A stretch of 64,000 nt of DNA from Siphonodentalium dalli (GCA_032622095.1 CP136065.1:213324151-213388150), one strand, 5' to 3'. Positions 40,833-51,995 are shown, numbered from the stretch's first letter. A program made the numbers and translations. Notes: generated by a model from the letters alone, not told the origin.

Positions 40833-41975
40833 TATGGGAGGCCAAATTCACATTTAATAATTAATTGCGCTTAAGCTCAATCAATTGCGTTTAAGCACAA
40901 TCATTGCGCTTAAGCGCAATTAATTGTGCTTAAGCGTAATTATTTGCGTTTAAGTGCAATCAATTGCGCTTAAGCGCAATTCATGGTTATAACCGTTATA
41001 TGTAACTAAACACCCCTGGTGAATAAATATGTTTATCCATAACTTAACCTTAACTCTTATTGACATATCACCTCTTGTTTTCATTGGTTTTGATGGGTAG
41101 GGAGCTAGCCCAACTTCTTTATCAAAATGGCTGACTCGCAATAGTATTACCCTTTGTTTTAGTTGGAGCGACTTGTGATAGCATTATATTATCTTCTGTA
41201 TATATTAGTTGGGGCTACTTGCGATAGCATTACTTTCTGTATTAGTCGGGGCGACTTTGATTTTCTTCAATTTTTTAGTATACAGGCACACCATATGAGG
41301 GAAGCAAGCCCTCGAAAGTGACACCACATTCACACTATATGACCATGGAAATTCTATAGATCTGTGCAAGAGATGCTGATTTAATAAAAAACACTAGAGC
41401 TCAAGGATTGAGACACCAAAGCTCCAGGAATGAGACACAAATTTTTGGGACAGGGATGCTGATAATATGATAACAGGGTTTTTTCCCTGATTTAAGTCAA
41501 TAAGTAAACCATATGAGGGAAGCAAGCCCTCATGCAGTGACAACACATGCATGCTATAGTATATGACCATAGTAATGGCCCAAATCTGTGCAAAAATACA
41601 TTAAAAAACATCATATAAAAAATTACTAGAGTTCCGGGAAGGAGACATCAATTCTTTGGATATAGGGATGCTGATAATATGTAATTTAGGGATTATCATT
41701 GTTGAACACATATTCACAGTTGACTGTTGAGTACTTAGGCTAATTAAAACAGGTTAAAATAACCCAATGCTCCTCTTGTGTTGCTAGGTGATACACCAGG
41801 TCATGCCAATAGTTTATGTGTAGGTAGATAGTAGTTACAATTTCGCTTAAGCGCAATTAATTGCGCTTAAGCGTAAATGCCCTATTTGTGCTTAAGCACA
41901 ATATGTGGTATTTGCGCTTAAGCGCAACCAATCAATTGCGCAATTCATTATTAAATGTGAATTTGGCCTCCCATA
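40833..41975. mobile_element. 1,143-bp element with CTTAAG-palindrome arrays and 6-bp TSD
   Basis: Termini TATGGGAGGCCAAATTCACA and GAATTTGGCCTCCCATA are flanked by the direct repeat CCGAAC (40827-40832 and 41976-41981). The uninterrupted family H copy at 26.7 kb supports this empty site. Next to each end is an array of TTGCGCTTAAGCGCAA-type palindromes (40865-40980, 41845-41942). The interior (ACCATATGAGGGAAGCAAGC repeated at 41289 and 41508) has no transposase. Confidence 0.85.
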
Positions 41976-42354
41976 CCGAACAAGTCCATAATATTTCTTT
42001 AATATAAGAATGAGCAGCCAATGGCATCTTCTAGCAACTGCTATGTGCCACATATAAGTTTGATGGGAACAGGACCACCAGAACAAGAGACAACCCAACC
42101 CGATTGACACGAGACAGACCGACCCAGGAGCAACCCGACAAGATAATAATTTTGAAAATCAATCATGTTTTTGTTTTGTTAATAACAGAATATAATGAGA
42201 TTGTACCTATAAGCACATTCAATGGAGATTAAAGGTTAGATATCGACATGTAAACATGTTACTCATAATATAGAGCATTCATGATTTTGTTGTCCATTAA
42301 CTGTGAATATTAGATCCTCCCAAAGGTGAGTATACTAAAATTTAGTGTCAACAC

Positions 42355-42480
42355 AAGCCTGAGTTTAGTGCACCTGTCATTGCAGAATGAGGTCCCCAGA
42401 GGGTAACTTTAGTGATGCTATCCCGCATCACTAAATCCACCCTCTGGGGACCTCATTCTGCTTAGGCCTCATCTTCTCTG
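42355..42480. mobile_element. family C MITE
   Basis: Palindromic AGGTCCCCAGAGGGT...CACCCTCTGGGGACCTCATT with the TTAGGCCTCATCTTCT tail. Confidence 0.65.
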
Positions 42481-42683
42481 GAAAGTTTCTTTATTATCAA
42501 ATTTCTATAGAAACTTCTTTACATACATACATTTTATTTATTTTTTAGTTTAGTTTCTCTGTATCCCCAAATTGGCAGATGACACGTTGCATTATCGAGG
42601 TTCCTAGCAGGTGTACATCGCAATATTCAGCATTTGGGAACTTCACTCTGAGTCTATGTCTCCCATAGCAGATGAGGCCATGT

Positions 42684-42805
42684 AGAATGAGGTCCCCAGA
42701 TGGTGAATTTGGTGATGCTAGCCCACTATGCGGGATAGCAACAGTAAATTCACCCTCTGGGGACCTCAAATGCAAATGACAGACACACTAAACTCAGGCT
42801 TGCTT
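42684..42805. mobile_element. family C MITE ending just before exon 9
   Basis: Its right terminus (GACACACTAAACTCAGGCTTG, to 42803) ends 19 bp before the exon 9 acceptor, so it again abuts a splice site. Confidence 0.7.
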
Positions 42806-42822
42806 CCATTTGTTCTCTGCAG

Positions 42823-42967
42823 GATGCTGATGTGGTTGGGAAAGGAAGTGGTGCCATTGGCTCACTCGGGTCCACAATTCTTGGTAAATCAGAAGACAAC
42901 AGCACTAAAGTTCTCTCATCACCCAAGCTTCATGTTGCCATAGCAAAAGTCAACCCCAATGCTTCAG
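42823..42967 (+). CDS. polycystin-1-like gene, visible exon 9
   Basis: 145 nt, phase 0 in and 1 out; acceptor TGTTCTCTGCAG, donor GTTTGT (not the strongest). Encodes DADVVGKGSGAIGSLGST...KVLSSPKLHVAIAKVNPNAS, a Gly/Ser-rich loop leading to beta-type residues. Confidence 0.82.
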
Positions 42968-42983
42968 GTTTGTATGTTAATAG

Positions 42984-43797
42984 TAGGGCTGCCACGATTC
43001 AGACCATCACGATGTGATGTGAATCGTGATATTCTATCACAATTCGATGTGCATCGCGATACAAAATTTTGGAAACTGATGGCTGTGAAAACTAGATGAA
43101 CCCAGGGGCGCCGGAAGAGGGGGGCGGCAGAGGGGGGCAGCTGACCCCCTGCCCTTGACCAAGGGGGGCAAGGGGGGCAGGACTTGCCCTTTTTCTGGAG
43201 ACAGAAAATGCTTTTTGTGTGTTTAATCTCGTGTTTTTATAGCAAAATGTGACTTTTTTGGTCCAAATACCACCAATTTCACAAGGAATATTAATTTTTT
43301 GTCAATTTTATCACAAAACGGCCATAAAAACCGACAAATACCATTAAAATAGGGATTTTTGCCACAATGAATTTATGGTTATTTTCCCGAGTTTGCGGAG
43401 AAAATGCCCTTTTTTGCGGAAAAGTGCCCTTTTTGTAGGCTCTGCCCCCCCTGCCCTTGAATGCTTCCGGTGCCCCTGGATGAACCACTTAATCATTTTT
43501 AGTATGTATATTCCCACCAGTGTTCAGCTCAGAATATTCTTTGAAGTAAATTAGAAGATCTAACTAAAATGACCAAAATGCATGGCCAGGTATAGAGGTA
43601 GAGGTAGACTATAATAGCTAATACAGTCCCCCAGATTTGCTCAGACAGGAAGTTTTGAGAGGAAAAGTTTGGATCTCTACTAACTATTGATAACTCTGCA
43701 TACATGAACTGTTTTTGCATCACATCGCTTCCTTTCAATTGCATTGTGAACTTTGATATGTGATGCATTGGAGTCACGATGAATCATGGCAGCCCTA
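42984..43797. mobile_element. hAT-like non-autonomous element with near-perfect 8-bp TSD
   Basis: TIRs TAGGGCTGCCACGATTC and the complement of AATCATGGCAGCCCTA, flanked by GTTAATAG (42976) and GTTAATTG (43798). It carries the nested element at 43103-43478. Confidence 0.78.
43103..43478. mobile_element. nested hAT-like MITE with perfect 8-bp TSD
   Basis: TIRs CAGGGGCGCCGGAAG and CTTCCGGTGCCCCTG, flanked by GATGAACC on both sides (43095-43102, 43479-43486). A G-rich tract lies near the left end. Confidence 0.88.
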
Positions 43798-43829
43798 GTT
43801 AATTGCCAACAACAAATAAACCTTTCATG

Positions 43830-44085
43830 GCGAGAACTACGTTGCATGGTGCAGCATTAAAGATCCTTTGCCAGTGCATTCTCATATATATGCAAGTCTC
43901 CCATATGGAGTCTCACATATATGATAGAATGCACTGGCTTACAAGGTCAAGATAAATATTGTTAGGCCAATGTATTCACTTATATATGCGATGCTCCCTA
44001 TGGGAAACTCGTATAAATAAGAGAATCCATTGGCAGAGGGTTTTTGCAAAATTTCAGGAAACTAATCATGGAAGGGTTAGCACTT
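43830..44085. mobile_element. diverged family A element (subfamily A')
   Basis: Two imperfect hairpins (43871-43938, 43964-44033). The reverse complement of this segment, with shared flanks (TGCACCAGCGTAGCTCCCAT), occurs at 48010-48290. Confidence 0.6.
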
Positions 44086-44199
44086 TAAAAAATTGATCAA
44101 TGTTTTGTTCTTCTGGCTGGATATTTTTGTGAGTGAGCGTTCCGAGTACAACATATATTAAATATTTGCATTTGTGCGTATATTTCAACTGTTCTGTAC

Positions 44200-44650
44200 T
44201 CATGCCTGCAAATAGCGTGTCTGTCATTTGCAGAATGAGGTCCCCAGAGGGTGAATTTAGTGATGCTATCCCGCACAGCGGCCTAGCATCACCAAATTCA
44301 CCCTCTGAAGACCTCGTTCAGCATAGGCCTCATCTTCTGGGAAGTTTCCATAGTATCAAATTAACATTGTTTTTAGTTACATTTCCCTTCTAGGAAGTTT
44401 CTATATCCCCTAATTTGCAGAAGATAAAATTCATAATTGAGGTGCCCAATGGGTGAACATCACTAACATCAACTGGGGAACTTCAATCTGATCCTAGGTC
44501 TGCCATATCGGTTGACGGCCTAAGCAGAATGAGGTCCCCAGAGGGTGAATTTAGTGACACTAGCCCGCTATGCGGGATAGCGTAACTAAATTCACCCTCT
44601 GGGGACCTCATTCTGCAAATGACAGACACGCTATTTGCAGGCTTGTCTGT
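44200..44650. mobile_element. family C, full-length long form (about 440 bp)
   Basis: Palindromic ends (TGTCTGTCATTTGCAGAATG...; CAAATGACAGACACGCTATT) enclose a spacer with AAGTTTCTATATCCCCTAAT and GGTGAACATCAC. The same long form occurs at 49612-50130 and 57180-57620. Confidence 0.75.
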
Positions 44651-44729
44651 ACTCTGAAATGATACAGTCAACATGGTTGAAATAATCTTAGTTCATTGTT
44701 ACGTACATGCTGCCAATGATGATAGAGTA

Positions 44730-44941
44730 CAGTAATGCTCTAAGTAATCAACTTCTTGCCACAGCAGAATTATGGGTAACTTTTCAGGATTTAGTCGGAA
44801 ATATGGCTTGTTGCCATTCATCAGAAAGCTCTCAGTGAGAGCTTTCCGATGAATGGCAACAAGCCATATTTCCGACTAAATCCTGAAAAGTTACCCATAA
44901 TTCTGCTGTGGTTAAGAAGTCGATTACTTAGAGCATTACTG
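44730..44941. mobile_element. family B palindromic MITE, full length
   Basis: Two about 105-bp arms meeting at GAGCTTTC; TAGAG...CATTACTG termini are slightly diverged. Confidence 0.75.
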
Positions 44942-45020
44942 ATGGATACTAACTGATTGGTTTTATTCAATGAGATAAATCCACCATATGTCTTTATTAA
45001 TTGAACTCGTATTTTTACAG

Positions 45021-45124
45021 AAAATGGCACGAGTGATGGATTGAGTAGCAGCGAGGGTGGCATATCTGTTCCATCAAGTTTATTAGGGCCAATGAGTGAA
45101 GGAAATAGCAGTGCTGGATCCCTG
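45021..45124 (+). CDS. polycystin-1-like gene, visible exon 10
   Basis: 104 nt, phase 1 in and 0 out; acceptor ATTTTTACAG, donor GTGAGT. Encodes ENGTSDGLSSSEGGISVPSSLLGPMSEGNSSAGSL, Ser/Gly-rich with N-glycosylation sequons, probably a surface loop. Its 3' half and donor are repeated at 45545-45600. Confidence 0.82.
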
Positions 45125-45176
45125 GTGAGTGAGCACCAATCGGTATAAGAAACAGTCACAAATCTAACACCAATTT

Positions 45177-45537
45177 TTTACCCTGTGCCAATGCATTCTC
45201 TTATATATGCGAGTCGACCATAGGTCGCCTCGCATATATAAGAGAATGCATTGGCCTAACAATTTTTTATCATTTAAAAAAAAAAAAATGTTTCTGACAA
45301 TTTTTAGGACATAAAATAAAAAACATCCATTACCCTGCAGGGAGCCCCACACATATATAGAAGCATATAGAAGAGTGTTGTCTGCTCATGTTTGTCTGGG
45401 GCTCTGTATGGGTGAAATTATAAAATTAAAAAATTATTAAAATTGTAAAAAATTGTTAGGCCAATGCATTCTCTTATATATGCGAGGCGACCTATGGTCG
45501 ACTCGCATATATAAGAGAATGCATTGGCACAGGGTAA
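45177..45537. mobile_element. family A double-hairpin MITE flanked by duplicated exon 10 sequence
   Basis: ACCCTGTGCCAATGCATTCT and its complement at the ends, GAGCCCCACACATATATAGA in the middle (opposite orientation to 34.5 kb). The flanks 45085-45174 and 45545-45636 are a direct repeat. Confidence 0.8.
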
Positions 45538-45544
45538 AAAAATC

Positions 45545-45600
45545 CAAGTCTATTAGGGCCAATGAGTGAAGGAAATAGCAGTGCTGGATCACTGGTGAGT
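45545..45600 (+). pseudogene. partial duplicate of exon 10 with donor site
   Basis: Copies the last about 40 nt of exon 10 (TTAGGGCCAATGAGTGAAGG... with one change near the end, GGATCA for GGATCC) together with the GTGAGT donor and about 35 nt of intron. An AG (45543-45544) just upstream could act as a cryptic acceptor. Confidence 0.75.
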
Positions 45601-46145
45601 GAGCATCAATCAGTATAAGAAACAGTCACAAATCTAACACAAATTCCTCACAATTAGTGAATTACACAATAGATAATCGAACCTGAAACCTTCGAAAATG
45701 GAAATTTCAGACTGAAAAATAAATTGAGTTTGATCTAAAATATGAATATTTAAAGAAAAGATTGTGATTCCTTCAACATGCCAAATATTTTACTGGTTGT
45801 TGGGTTATGATAAAAGTTGTTGTATTTTTATATTGTGTTTTGCTGTAATGACTCATGGCAGTTTGCGCTCCAATAATCATCTGATAATATTCACTTTTGA
45901 ATTTTTCCCGGTATTGAATAGGTTGATAAATATTTGAACTACCTTTCTACGACCATTATTTATCCCAGAGAGATGTATTGAAGTCATAAAAATTATGTAG
46001 TGTAACATAAACAATTCAAAGCAACGGCAGCTCTATAGATTTCTTCCCATATCTATGAATTTGTCAGAAATCTTCCTTGTATAGGTATGTTTGGAGATTA
46101 TACAGCCTCTTACCAAATTATGTATCATAATTATGGGGTTTCGAC

Positions 46146-46270
46146 AAGCCTTGAAATAGCGTGTCTGTCATTTGCAGAATGAGGTCCCCAGAGGGTGAAT
46201 TTAGTGATGCTACCCCGCATAGTGGGCTAGCATCACCAAATTCACCCTCTGGGGACCTCTTTCTGCTTAC
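46146..46270. mobile_element. family C MITE
   Basis: Short palindromic form, AGTGTGTCTG-type left end to GGGGACCTC(T)TTCTGC. Confidence 0.65.
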
Positions 46271-46289
46271 ATCTTACCAAATTATGTGC

Positions 46290-46430
46290 AGTAATACCCT
46301 AAGTAATCGACTCCTTAAACACAGCAGAAGTATGGGTAACTTTTCAGGATTTAGTCGGAAATATGGCTTGTTGCCATTCTTTGGAAAGCTCTCCCGTGTT
46401 TAAGGAGTCGATTACTTAGGGCATTACTGT
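46290..46430. mobile_element. family B MITE, internally shortened
   Basis: CAGTAATACCCTAAGTAATC to TTAGGGCATTACTG; the right arm is truncated, so only its outer about 45 bp pair. Confidence 0.7.
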
Positions 46431-46459
46431 ATATTAAAGGTACTCAATCCGATTTGATG

Positions 46460-47232
46460 GTTTCCATTACCTTGGGCAACATTTGTAACATCATCCACAC
46501 TAGTATCACCGAACCCATTGGTCAAGTTGGCTAATTTCCCGATGGAATTTGCAGACGTCCTCTGAAAAAGAGCAGAATTTGTTAACTTCGGAATTAGTGA
46601 AACTGATGGTATATAGTAATGCCCTAAGTAATCGACTCCTTAACCACAGCAGAATTATGGGTAATTTTGTTTTCATTATTTAGTTGGAAATATGGTTTGT
46701 TGCCATTCATCGGAAAGCTCTCAGTGAGAGCTTTCCGATGAATGGCAACAAGCCATATTTCCGACAAAATCCTGAAAAATTACCCATAATTCTGCTGTGG
46801 TTAAGGGGTCGATTATTTAGGGCATTACTGCATCCAATTACACTATAGATATTCCAACCTGAAACCTTTGAAATTTGAAATTTCTGACTGAAAAATATAT
46901 TGAGTTTGATCTAAAATATGAATGTCGATTATTTAGGGCATTACTGTACATGTCGATACTGGATTCATTAAGAGATTCCCTCGATTCTTCAATCAATTGT
47001 TGTATATCTAAGTTCTATAAATGGATGGTTTTATGAATTCGCATATATGTTTTGCCTCACATGTACAGTAATGCCCTAAATAATCGACTCCTTAACCACA
47101 GCAGAATTATGGGTAATTTTTCAGGAGAGCTTTCGGATGAATGGCAACAAGCCATATTTTCGACTAAATCCTGAAAAATTACCCATAATTCTGCTGTGGT
47201 TATGGAGTCGATTAATTAGGGAATTACTGTAT
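46460..47232 (-). repeat. inverted duplication of 36.06-36.79 kb including exon 6
   Basis: The reverse complement of 46471-46561 is identical to exon 6 (91/91 by eye), with its flanking splice sites. The similarity extends through the upstream intron with its family B MITEs (46615-46829, 47067-47231) and through the unique spacers, such as TTGATTGAAGAATCGAGGGA in reverse. The copy differs in MITE arm content from the original. Confidence 0.9.
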
Positions 47233-47384
47233 GTTACTCGATAAAACAGTATGAGAAGGGATACATTTCAGGAATAGATAATCTGATTGGTCAGTCTCGA
47301 TCTGCCACCATCCATGAGTATGCTGATATATCGTAATATCAAATATGGGCATATGTATCAGAAAAAATTTCTTTTCTTTTTTAG

Positions 47385-47526
47385 CTCGCTACGTACAAAC
47401 ATAATCCATACACATTCGGCAGCGTCAAAATGGATACATCAGTTGTATCTCTGAAGTTCCTGTCTGATAATGGTTCAGAGCTGTCTCTTAATAATACAGA
47501 GGAACCAATGCTAATAAAAATCAAAA
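47385..47526 (+). CDS. polycystin-1-like gene, visible exon 11: GAIN beta region
   Basis: 142 nt, phase 0 in and 1 out; acceptor TTTCTTTTTTAG, donor GTAAGT. Encodes LATYKHNPYTFGSVKMDTSVVSLKFLSDNGSELSLNNTEEPMLIKIK. The run V-SL-FL-NGSE....EEP..I-I is the conserved GAIN beta stretch found before the GPS in polycystin-1 family proteins. Confidence 0.9.
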
Positions 47527-47559
47527 GTAAGTTGCCGCCTTATTTTGTATGCCTGACAT

Positions 47560-48007
47560 TTGTGACCCACCATATCAAATCCAGTCGGAAGTCGGGATTT
47601 TTTTTACCCTGTGCCAATGCATTCTCTGATATATGCGAGTCGACCATAGGTCGCCTCGCATATATAAGAGAATGCATTGGCCTAACAATTTTTTACAATT
47701 TTAATAATTTGTTCTTGTATTCTTTAACAATTTTATAATTTCACCCATACAGAGCCCCAGACAAACATGAGCAGACGACACTCTTCTATGTGCTTCTATA
47801 TATGTGTGGGGCTCCCTGCAGGGTAATGGATGTTTTTTTATTTTATGTCCTAAAAATTGTAAGAAACATGATAAAAAATTGTTAAGCCAATGCATTCTCT
47901 TATATATGCGAGGCGACCTATGGTCGACTCGCATATATAAGAGAATGCATTGGCACAGGGTAAAAAAATCCCGACTTCTGACTGGATTTGATATGGCGGG
48001 TCACATT
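47560..48007. mobile_element. family A double-hairpin MITE with long outer TIR
   Basis: Outer arms TGTGACCCACCATATCAAAT and its complement (GATATGGCGGGTCACA) enclose hairpins at 47612-47683 and 47883-47955. It starts 34 bp after the exon 11 donor. Confidence 0.8.
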
Positions 48008-48009
48008 TG

Positions 48010-48290
48010 AGTTCTCCTTGTGACAATTAACACTTCCATGACTTGAGCTTCCTGAAATTTTGCGCAAACCTTGAGCCAATTCATTCTCTTATATATGTGA
48101 GTTTCCCCCCATAGAGAGCCTCGCATATATAAGAGAATACGTTGGCCTAACAATATTTACCTTGACCTTGTAAGCCAGTGGATTCTCTTATATATGTGAG
48201 TCTCCCTATGCATATATAAGATAATACAATGGCACAGGATATTTAATGCTGCACCAGCGTAGCTCCCATCATGAAGGTTTAAAGGAGAAT
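48010..48290. mobile_element. diverged family A element (subfamily A'), opposite orientation to 43.8 kb
   Basis: Imperfect hairpins 48070-48150 and 48172-48235; TGCACCAGCGTAGCTCCCATCATGA flank truncated here to the shared core. Confidence 0.6.
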
Positions 48291-49611
48291 TAATTGGGCA
48301 TTGTCACATGACTATATATGTAATGTCCCTGTCTTTAATGATATATGAAATAAGAGTCATGTTACTAACAATCTATGTTTGTAGGACACAGATGTATCAA
48401 AGACTCTATAAGCCTGTTTTCCAGGGTTGCCACGACTATGAGTGTTCAGAATCGACTAATTGACCATTATAGTCGACTGTTAGTTGTTTAATCATTCATA
48501 TAATTATTCGCCTTATATTACATCCAGATAAACAAGTGATAAGGCCAAAAAAAGTTGCTCTGTTTCCGCACATCGACCGACCCTAAAAATAACCCGCCGA
48601 CCCGCTGGCCGACCCTAAACTTTTTATTGATAATTTGAGAAAAAGTCAAAAAATTTGTTTACTGTTTTTACCACTAATGCTCATAAATATTGATGATCAT
48701 TAGTGTGCAAAACACATGGTTTCTAACATATCCCTGTGAAAAGTGACCATGAAGTGACAGTTGTCTCAAAAGCCCCAGGTGTGTGATGGGTTGTGGATTG
48801 ATGGGCATGAATTTTGCAATTTTAATTTCATGAGAGTGGATCTCATGCCTGCTTTACCTGTATGCCTTGTTTGGGTCTTATGGAACATACTCTTGGGTTC
48901 CAAATAAACATGCATGCAAATTTATTATTTTATTGGGAAATTTCCCCCCTGCACAGTGCTAATATATTTGGGTCTGCAAGTTTATTAATTTTGAGGCTAT
49001 GAAAATTGAAATCAGCACAAACTCAAGATTTCTATATGATTCTGATACCTAATTGATGAGCTTATAACTTTATGCATGTACATATTCAAGTATATGGCAT
49101 ACATGTGAATATTTCAATATTGAATAAAACACCACATGTGACATGACACATACTATGTTGATTCCTATGCTTGACCTACATGTACTATAAATTTTTTAAC
49201 TATAGTTGATGTTTTGCTCAGAGTTTCCCCTGTGCTATTATTTGGGTCTGCACTGTTATTAACTGTCAATGGAATTTTCCCCCTGCACTATTATTTGGGC
49301 CTGCACTTTTATTTGGAGCCCGAGAGTACCGGTAGGAACACTATCAACAAGCATGGTGGGTGTGTATCTGTATATATACATGTATATAGGTTATCACCAC
49401 ATATGTTAGGGGTACAGCTACTGTTTCCAAAAACCAGGCATGCTAGGTTGGGTGTACTGGCTACCTCCAGACAATGGGATGTAGTCGTCACAATACAAGT
49501 ACGGTATAATGGGTAAAATTCTTATAAAAAGTTAGTCACATCAATTTCGTACCAAGTTTATAGCCAAATTTATGAAAATGTGGTATGTGAATATTAAAAA
49601 ACATACTTAAG
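48291..49611. other. intron segment, nothing recognised
   Basis: A possible old hAT-type terminus (CAGGGTTGCCACGACTATGA at 48423) is present without a clear partner. Short direct repeats of CCCCTG(C/T)(A/G)C..TATTTGGG(T/C)CTGCA occur at 48947, 49229 and 49280. No gene. Confidence 0.4.
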
Positions 49612-50130
49612 TCTGAGTTTAGTGTGTCTGTCATTTGCAGAATGAGGTCCCCAGAGAGTTAGTGACGCTATACAGGGAATATCTATAGTCTCAAATTAGC
49701 ATTGTTTTTATACTTTTTTCCCTTCTGGGAAGTTTCTATATCCCCTAATTTGCAGAAGATAAATTGCCCGCTATACGGGATAGCATTTTTCTGCTTAGGC
49801 TTCATCTTCTAGGGAATATCTATAGTCTAAAATTAGCATTGTTTTTAGTTACTTTTTCCCTTCTGGACAGTTCTGGAAGTCTCTATATCCCCTAATTTGC
49901 ACAAGATAAATTGCATAATCGAGGTGACTAATGGGTGACCATCACCAACTTCATCTGGGGAACTTCATTCTGATCCTAGTTCTCCCATAGCAGTGGAGGT
50001 CTTAGTTGAGTGAGGACCTCAGAGGGTGAATTTGGTGATGCCAGCCCGCTATACGGGATAGCAACACTAAATTCACCATCTGGGGACCTCATTTTGCAAA
50101 TGTCAGACACCCTAAACTCAGGCTTGTTTT
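49612..50130. mobile_element. family C long form, rearranged
   Basis: The spacer (GGAATATCTATAGTCT..AATTAGCATTG) is present twice (49675 and 49811), indicating an internal tandem duplication. Confidence 0.65.
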
Positions 50131-50279
50131 AAGCTTACTGATTCAATTCTCTTTCTAAAATTATACTGTGTATATTGTCATTGACAGTATGTGATTAATT
50201 GAGAATAAACTATTGTTTACACTGAAATTAAATAGCTCAAAATAGGAGACTCCTTAATTTTTATTGCTCATAATTTCAG

Positions 50280-50627
50280 CCAAAGGAAACCCAGTCTTGA
50301 ATCCTGTGAAGTATCACATATTAGTGGATCACAACTCTCGTCAGACAAGCTACAACAATCATCAGATCAACATAACAAACAACGACACATGTCTGTTCAT
50401 TATGCTGTGGCCCAGCGACCCCAACATGGAGTATGAACTTCTGGTCGCATACGGGACTCGACCAAATGCGACATATTATGATTATATGGGTGTGTTGCCG
50501 AGGACGGACACTGACTTCAGCCATATGGAGGATCAGGAGAGAGCAGATGTTTTCAAGCATACGCTGTATCTGGATCCAAACATAACGGCACTCAATGGGT
50601 CATACTGGCTTGCAATTGGTGTTCTTA
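50280..50627 (+). CDS. polycystin-1-like gene, visible exon 12: GAIN domain
   Basis: 348 nt, phase 1 in and 1 out; acceptor CATAATTTCAG, donor GTAAGT. Encodes TKGNPVLNPVKYHILVDHNSR...NNDTCLFIMLWPSDPNMEYELLVAYGTRPNATYYDYMGVLP...GSYWLAIGVL. Beta-strand rich with N-glycosylation sequons, matching the part of polycystin-1-like GAIN domains just before the GPS. Confidence 0.9.
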
Positions 50628-50639
50628 GTAAGTGTTTAA

Positions 50640-51680
50640 CCCTTTCTATACTAAATGGATTCTCCCACTCAGTTATTAACGCCACCGGTGTATACTTTTC
50701 TACAAATTTTAGAAATCTGTGGTCCTATGGGCATTTTATAAATAGATAATTGTTTTTTCCGGTTATTATGGGATGCGTTAAAGTTGTACTGCGACCCCGA
50801 GTCTGGTAAAAGCTGTAGTTGGAATGTCCAAGTTCGTGAAAGTTCTATTGACTATGTCGATGATTTGAGAAGCTTTATTGTTTTAGGATATTGTAGAAAG
50901 GCTAATCTGGCCATGTCAAATTGAGCTATAGCGATGGGATATCTCGCAGGACAACACATTTCGGGTTTTCGTGGGGTGTGTATTCGCTGGATGTCTTATA
51001 GTTGCAGTATTTAACTATTATGACCGCGTTAATTGCGTTTGATGTTTAGGTATGAACAATGGCTGGGCCATGCACACTTGAAGATTTTATGGCGGGAACA
51101 CAATTTTTGATCCGCATTTAGAAGCTTTCTGGTTTGGTGAATGAAAAACCTGCAGTAATAAGCAGTAGTTTTTTGTAATAATTTGAAGGATTAGTTGTTT
51201 TAACGGAATTCTGAGGCGGTGCATTCATGTAACCAATATATTTTATATTATAATTTATATTTATGGCTAATAATATGATCTTGGGGGCGTTACCATTTCT
51301 GACTATGGTTTTCTTGTAAAGGTATGCATTGGAACAGTCTCAGTTCAAAAGGAGCCCTATTTATTGACGGAAATGTTTAGATAACTTGATAAGTTAGCAA
51401 ACGACCAAAAACATTCCTATGCAGGCTATGGGATAACTACTTCTCAATGATTCTTTAATTAGTTAGAAAGGGTTAAATTAGGCCTAGTTCCAGTTTACAC
51501 ACTACTTTACAAGGCATTCCTTACATTATATACTGTGATAACAGGATAGTCGATGGGTAGTTACTTGGTTACCCTTGACTCATTTGTATAAATGTTCAGC
51601 TAGTAAGTTTAACAAGCTGCTTTTAGACTAAATGTTGAACAAGTCCATAAACTGAAAACAACTATAAATGTATCCAAGAA
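50640..51680. other. intron with dispersed repeat family F
   Basis: Shares blocks with 19.9-21.4 kb (GCGACCCCGAGTC near 50792; GTTACCATTTCTGACTATGG near 51290) and with 54.5-54.7 kb (TATGACCGCGTTAATTGCGT). Confidence 0.55.
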
Positions 51681-51719
51681 GTTTCAACATCTGTTATCTG
51701 AATATATATATATATGATA

Positions 51720-51995
51720 CAAGCCTTGAAATAGGGTGTCTGTCATTTGCAGAATGAGGTCCCCATAGGGTGAATTTAGTGATGCTACCCCGCATAGTGG
51801 GCTAGCATCACCAAATTCACCCTCTGGGAACCTCATTCCGCTGGGGACCTCATTCTGCTTACACCTCAGCAGAATGAGGTTCCCAGAGGGTGAATTTGGT
51901 GATGCTGGCCCGCTATGTGGGGTAGCATCACTAAATTCACCCTCTGGGGACCTCATTCTGCAAATGACAGACACCCTATTTCAAGGCTTGATATG
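51720..51995. mobile_element. family C pair, inverted
   Basis: Two palindromic copies back to back (51735-51865, 51868-51985) joined at TTACACCTCAGCAGAATGAG, bounded by CAAGCCTTGAAATAGGG and its complement. Confidence 0.7.

Noticed and set aside
50264-50749. Reading exon 12 through to a stop at 50749 as the gene end
   Set aside because: A strong GTAAGT donor at 50628 and the in-frame continuation into the GPS exons show that it is an internal exon.
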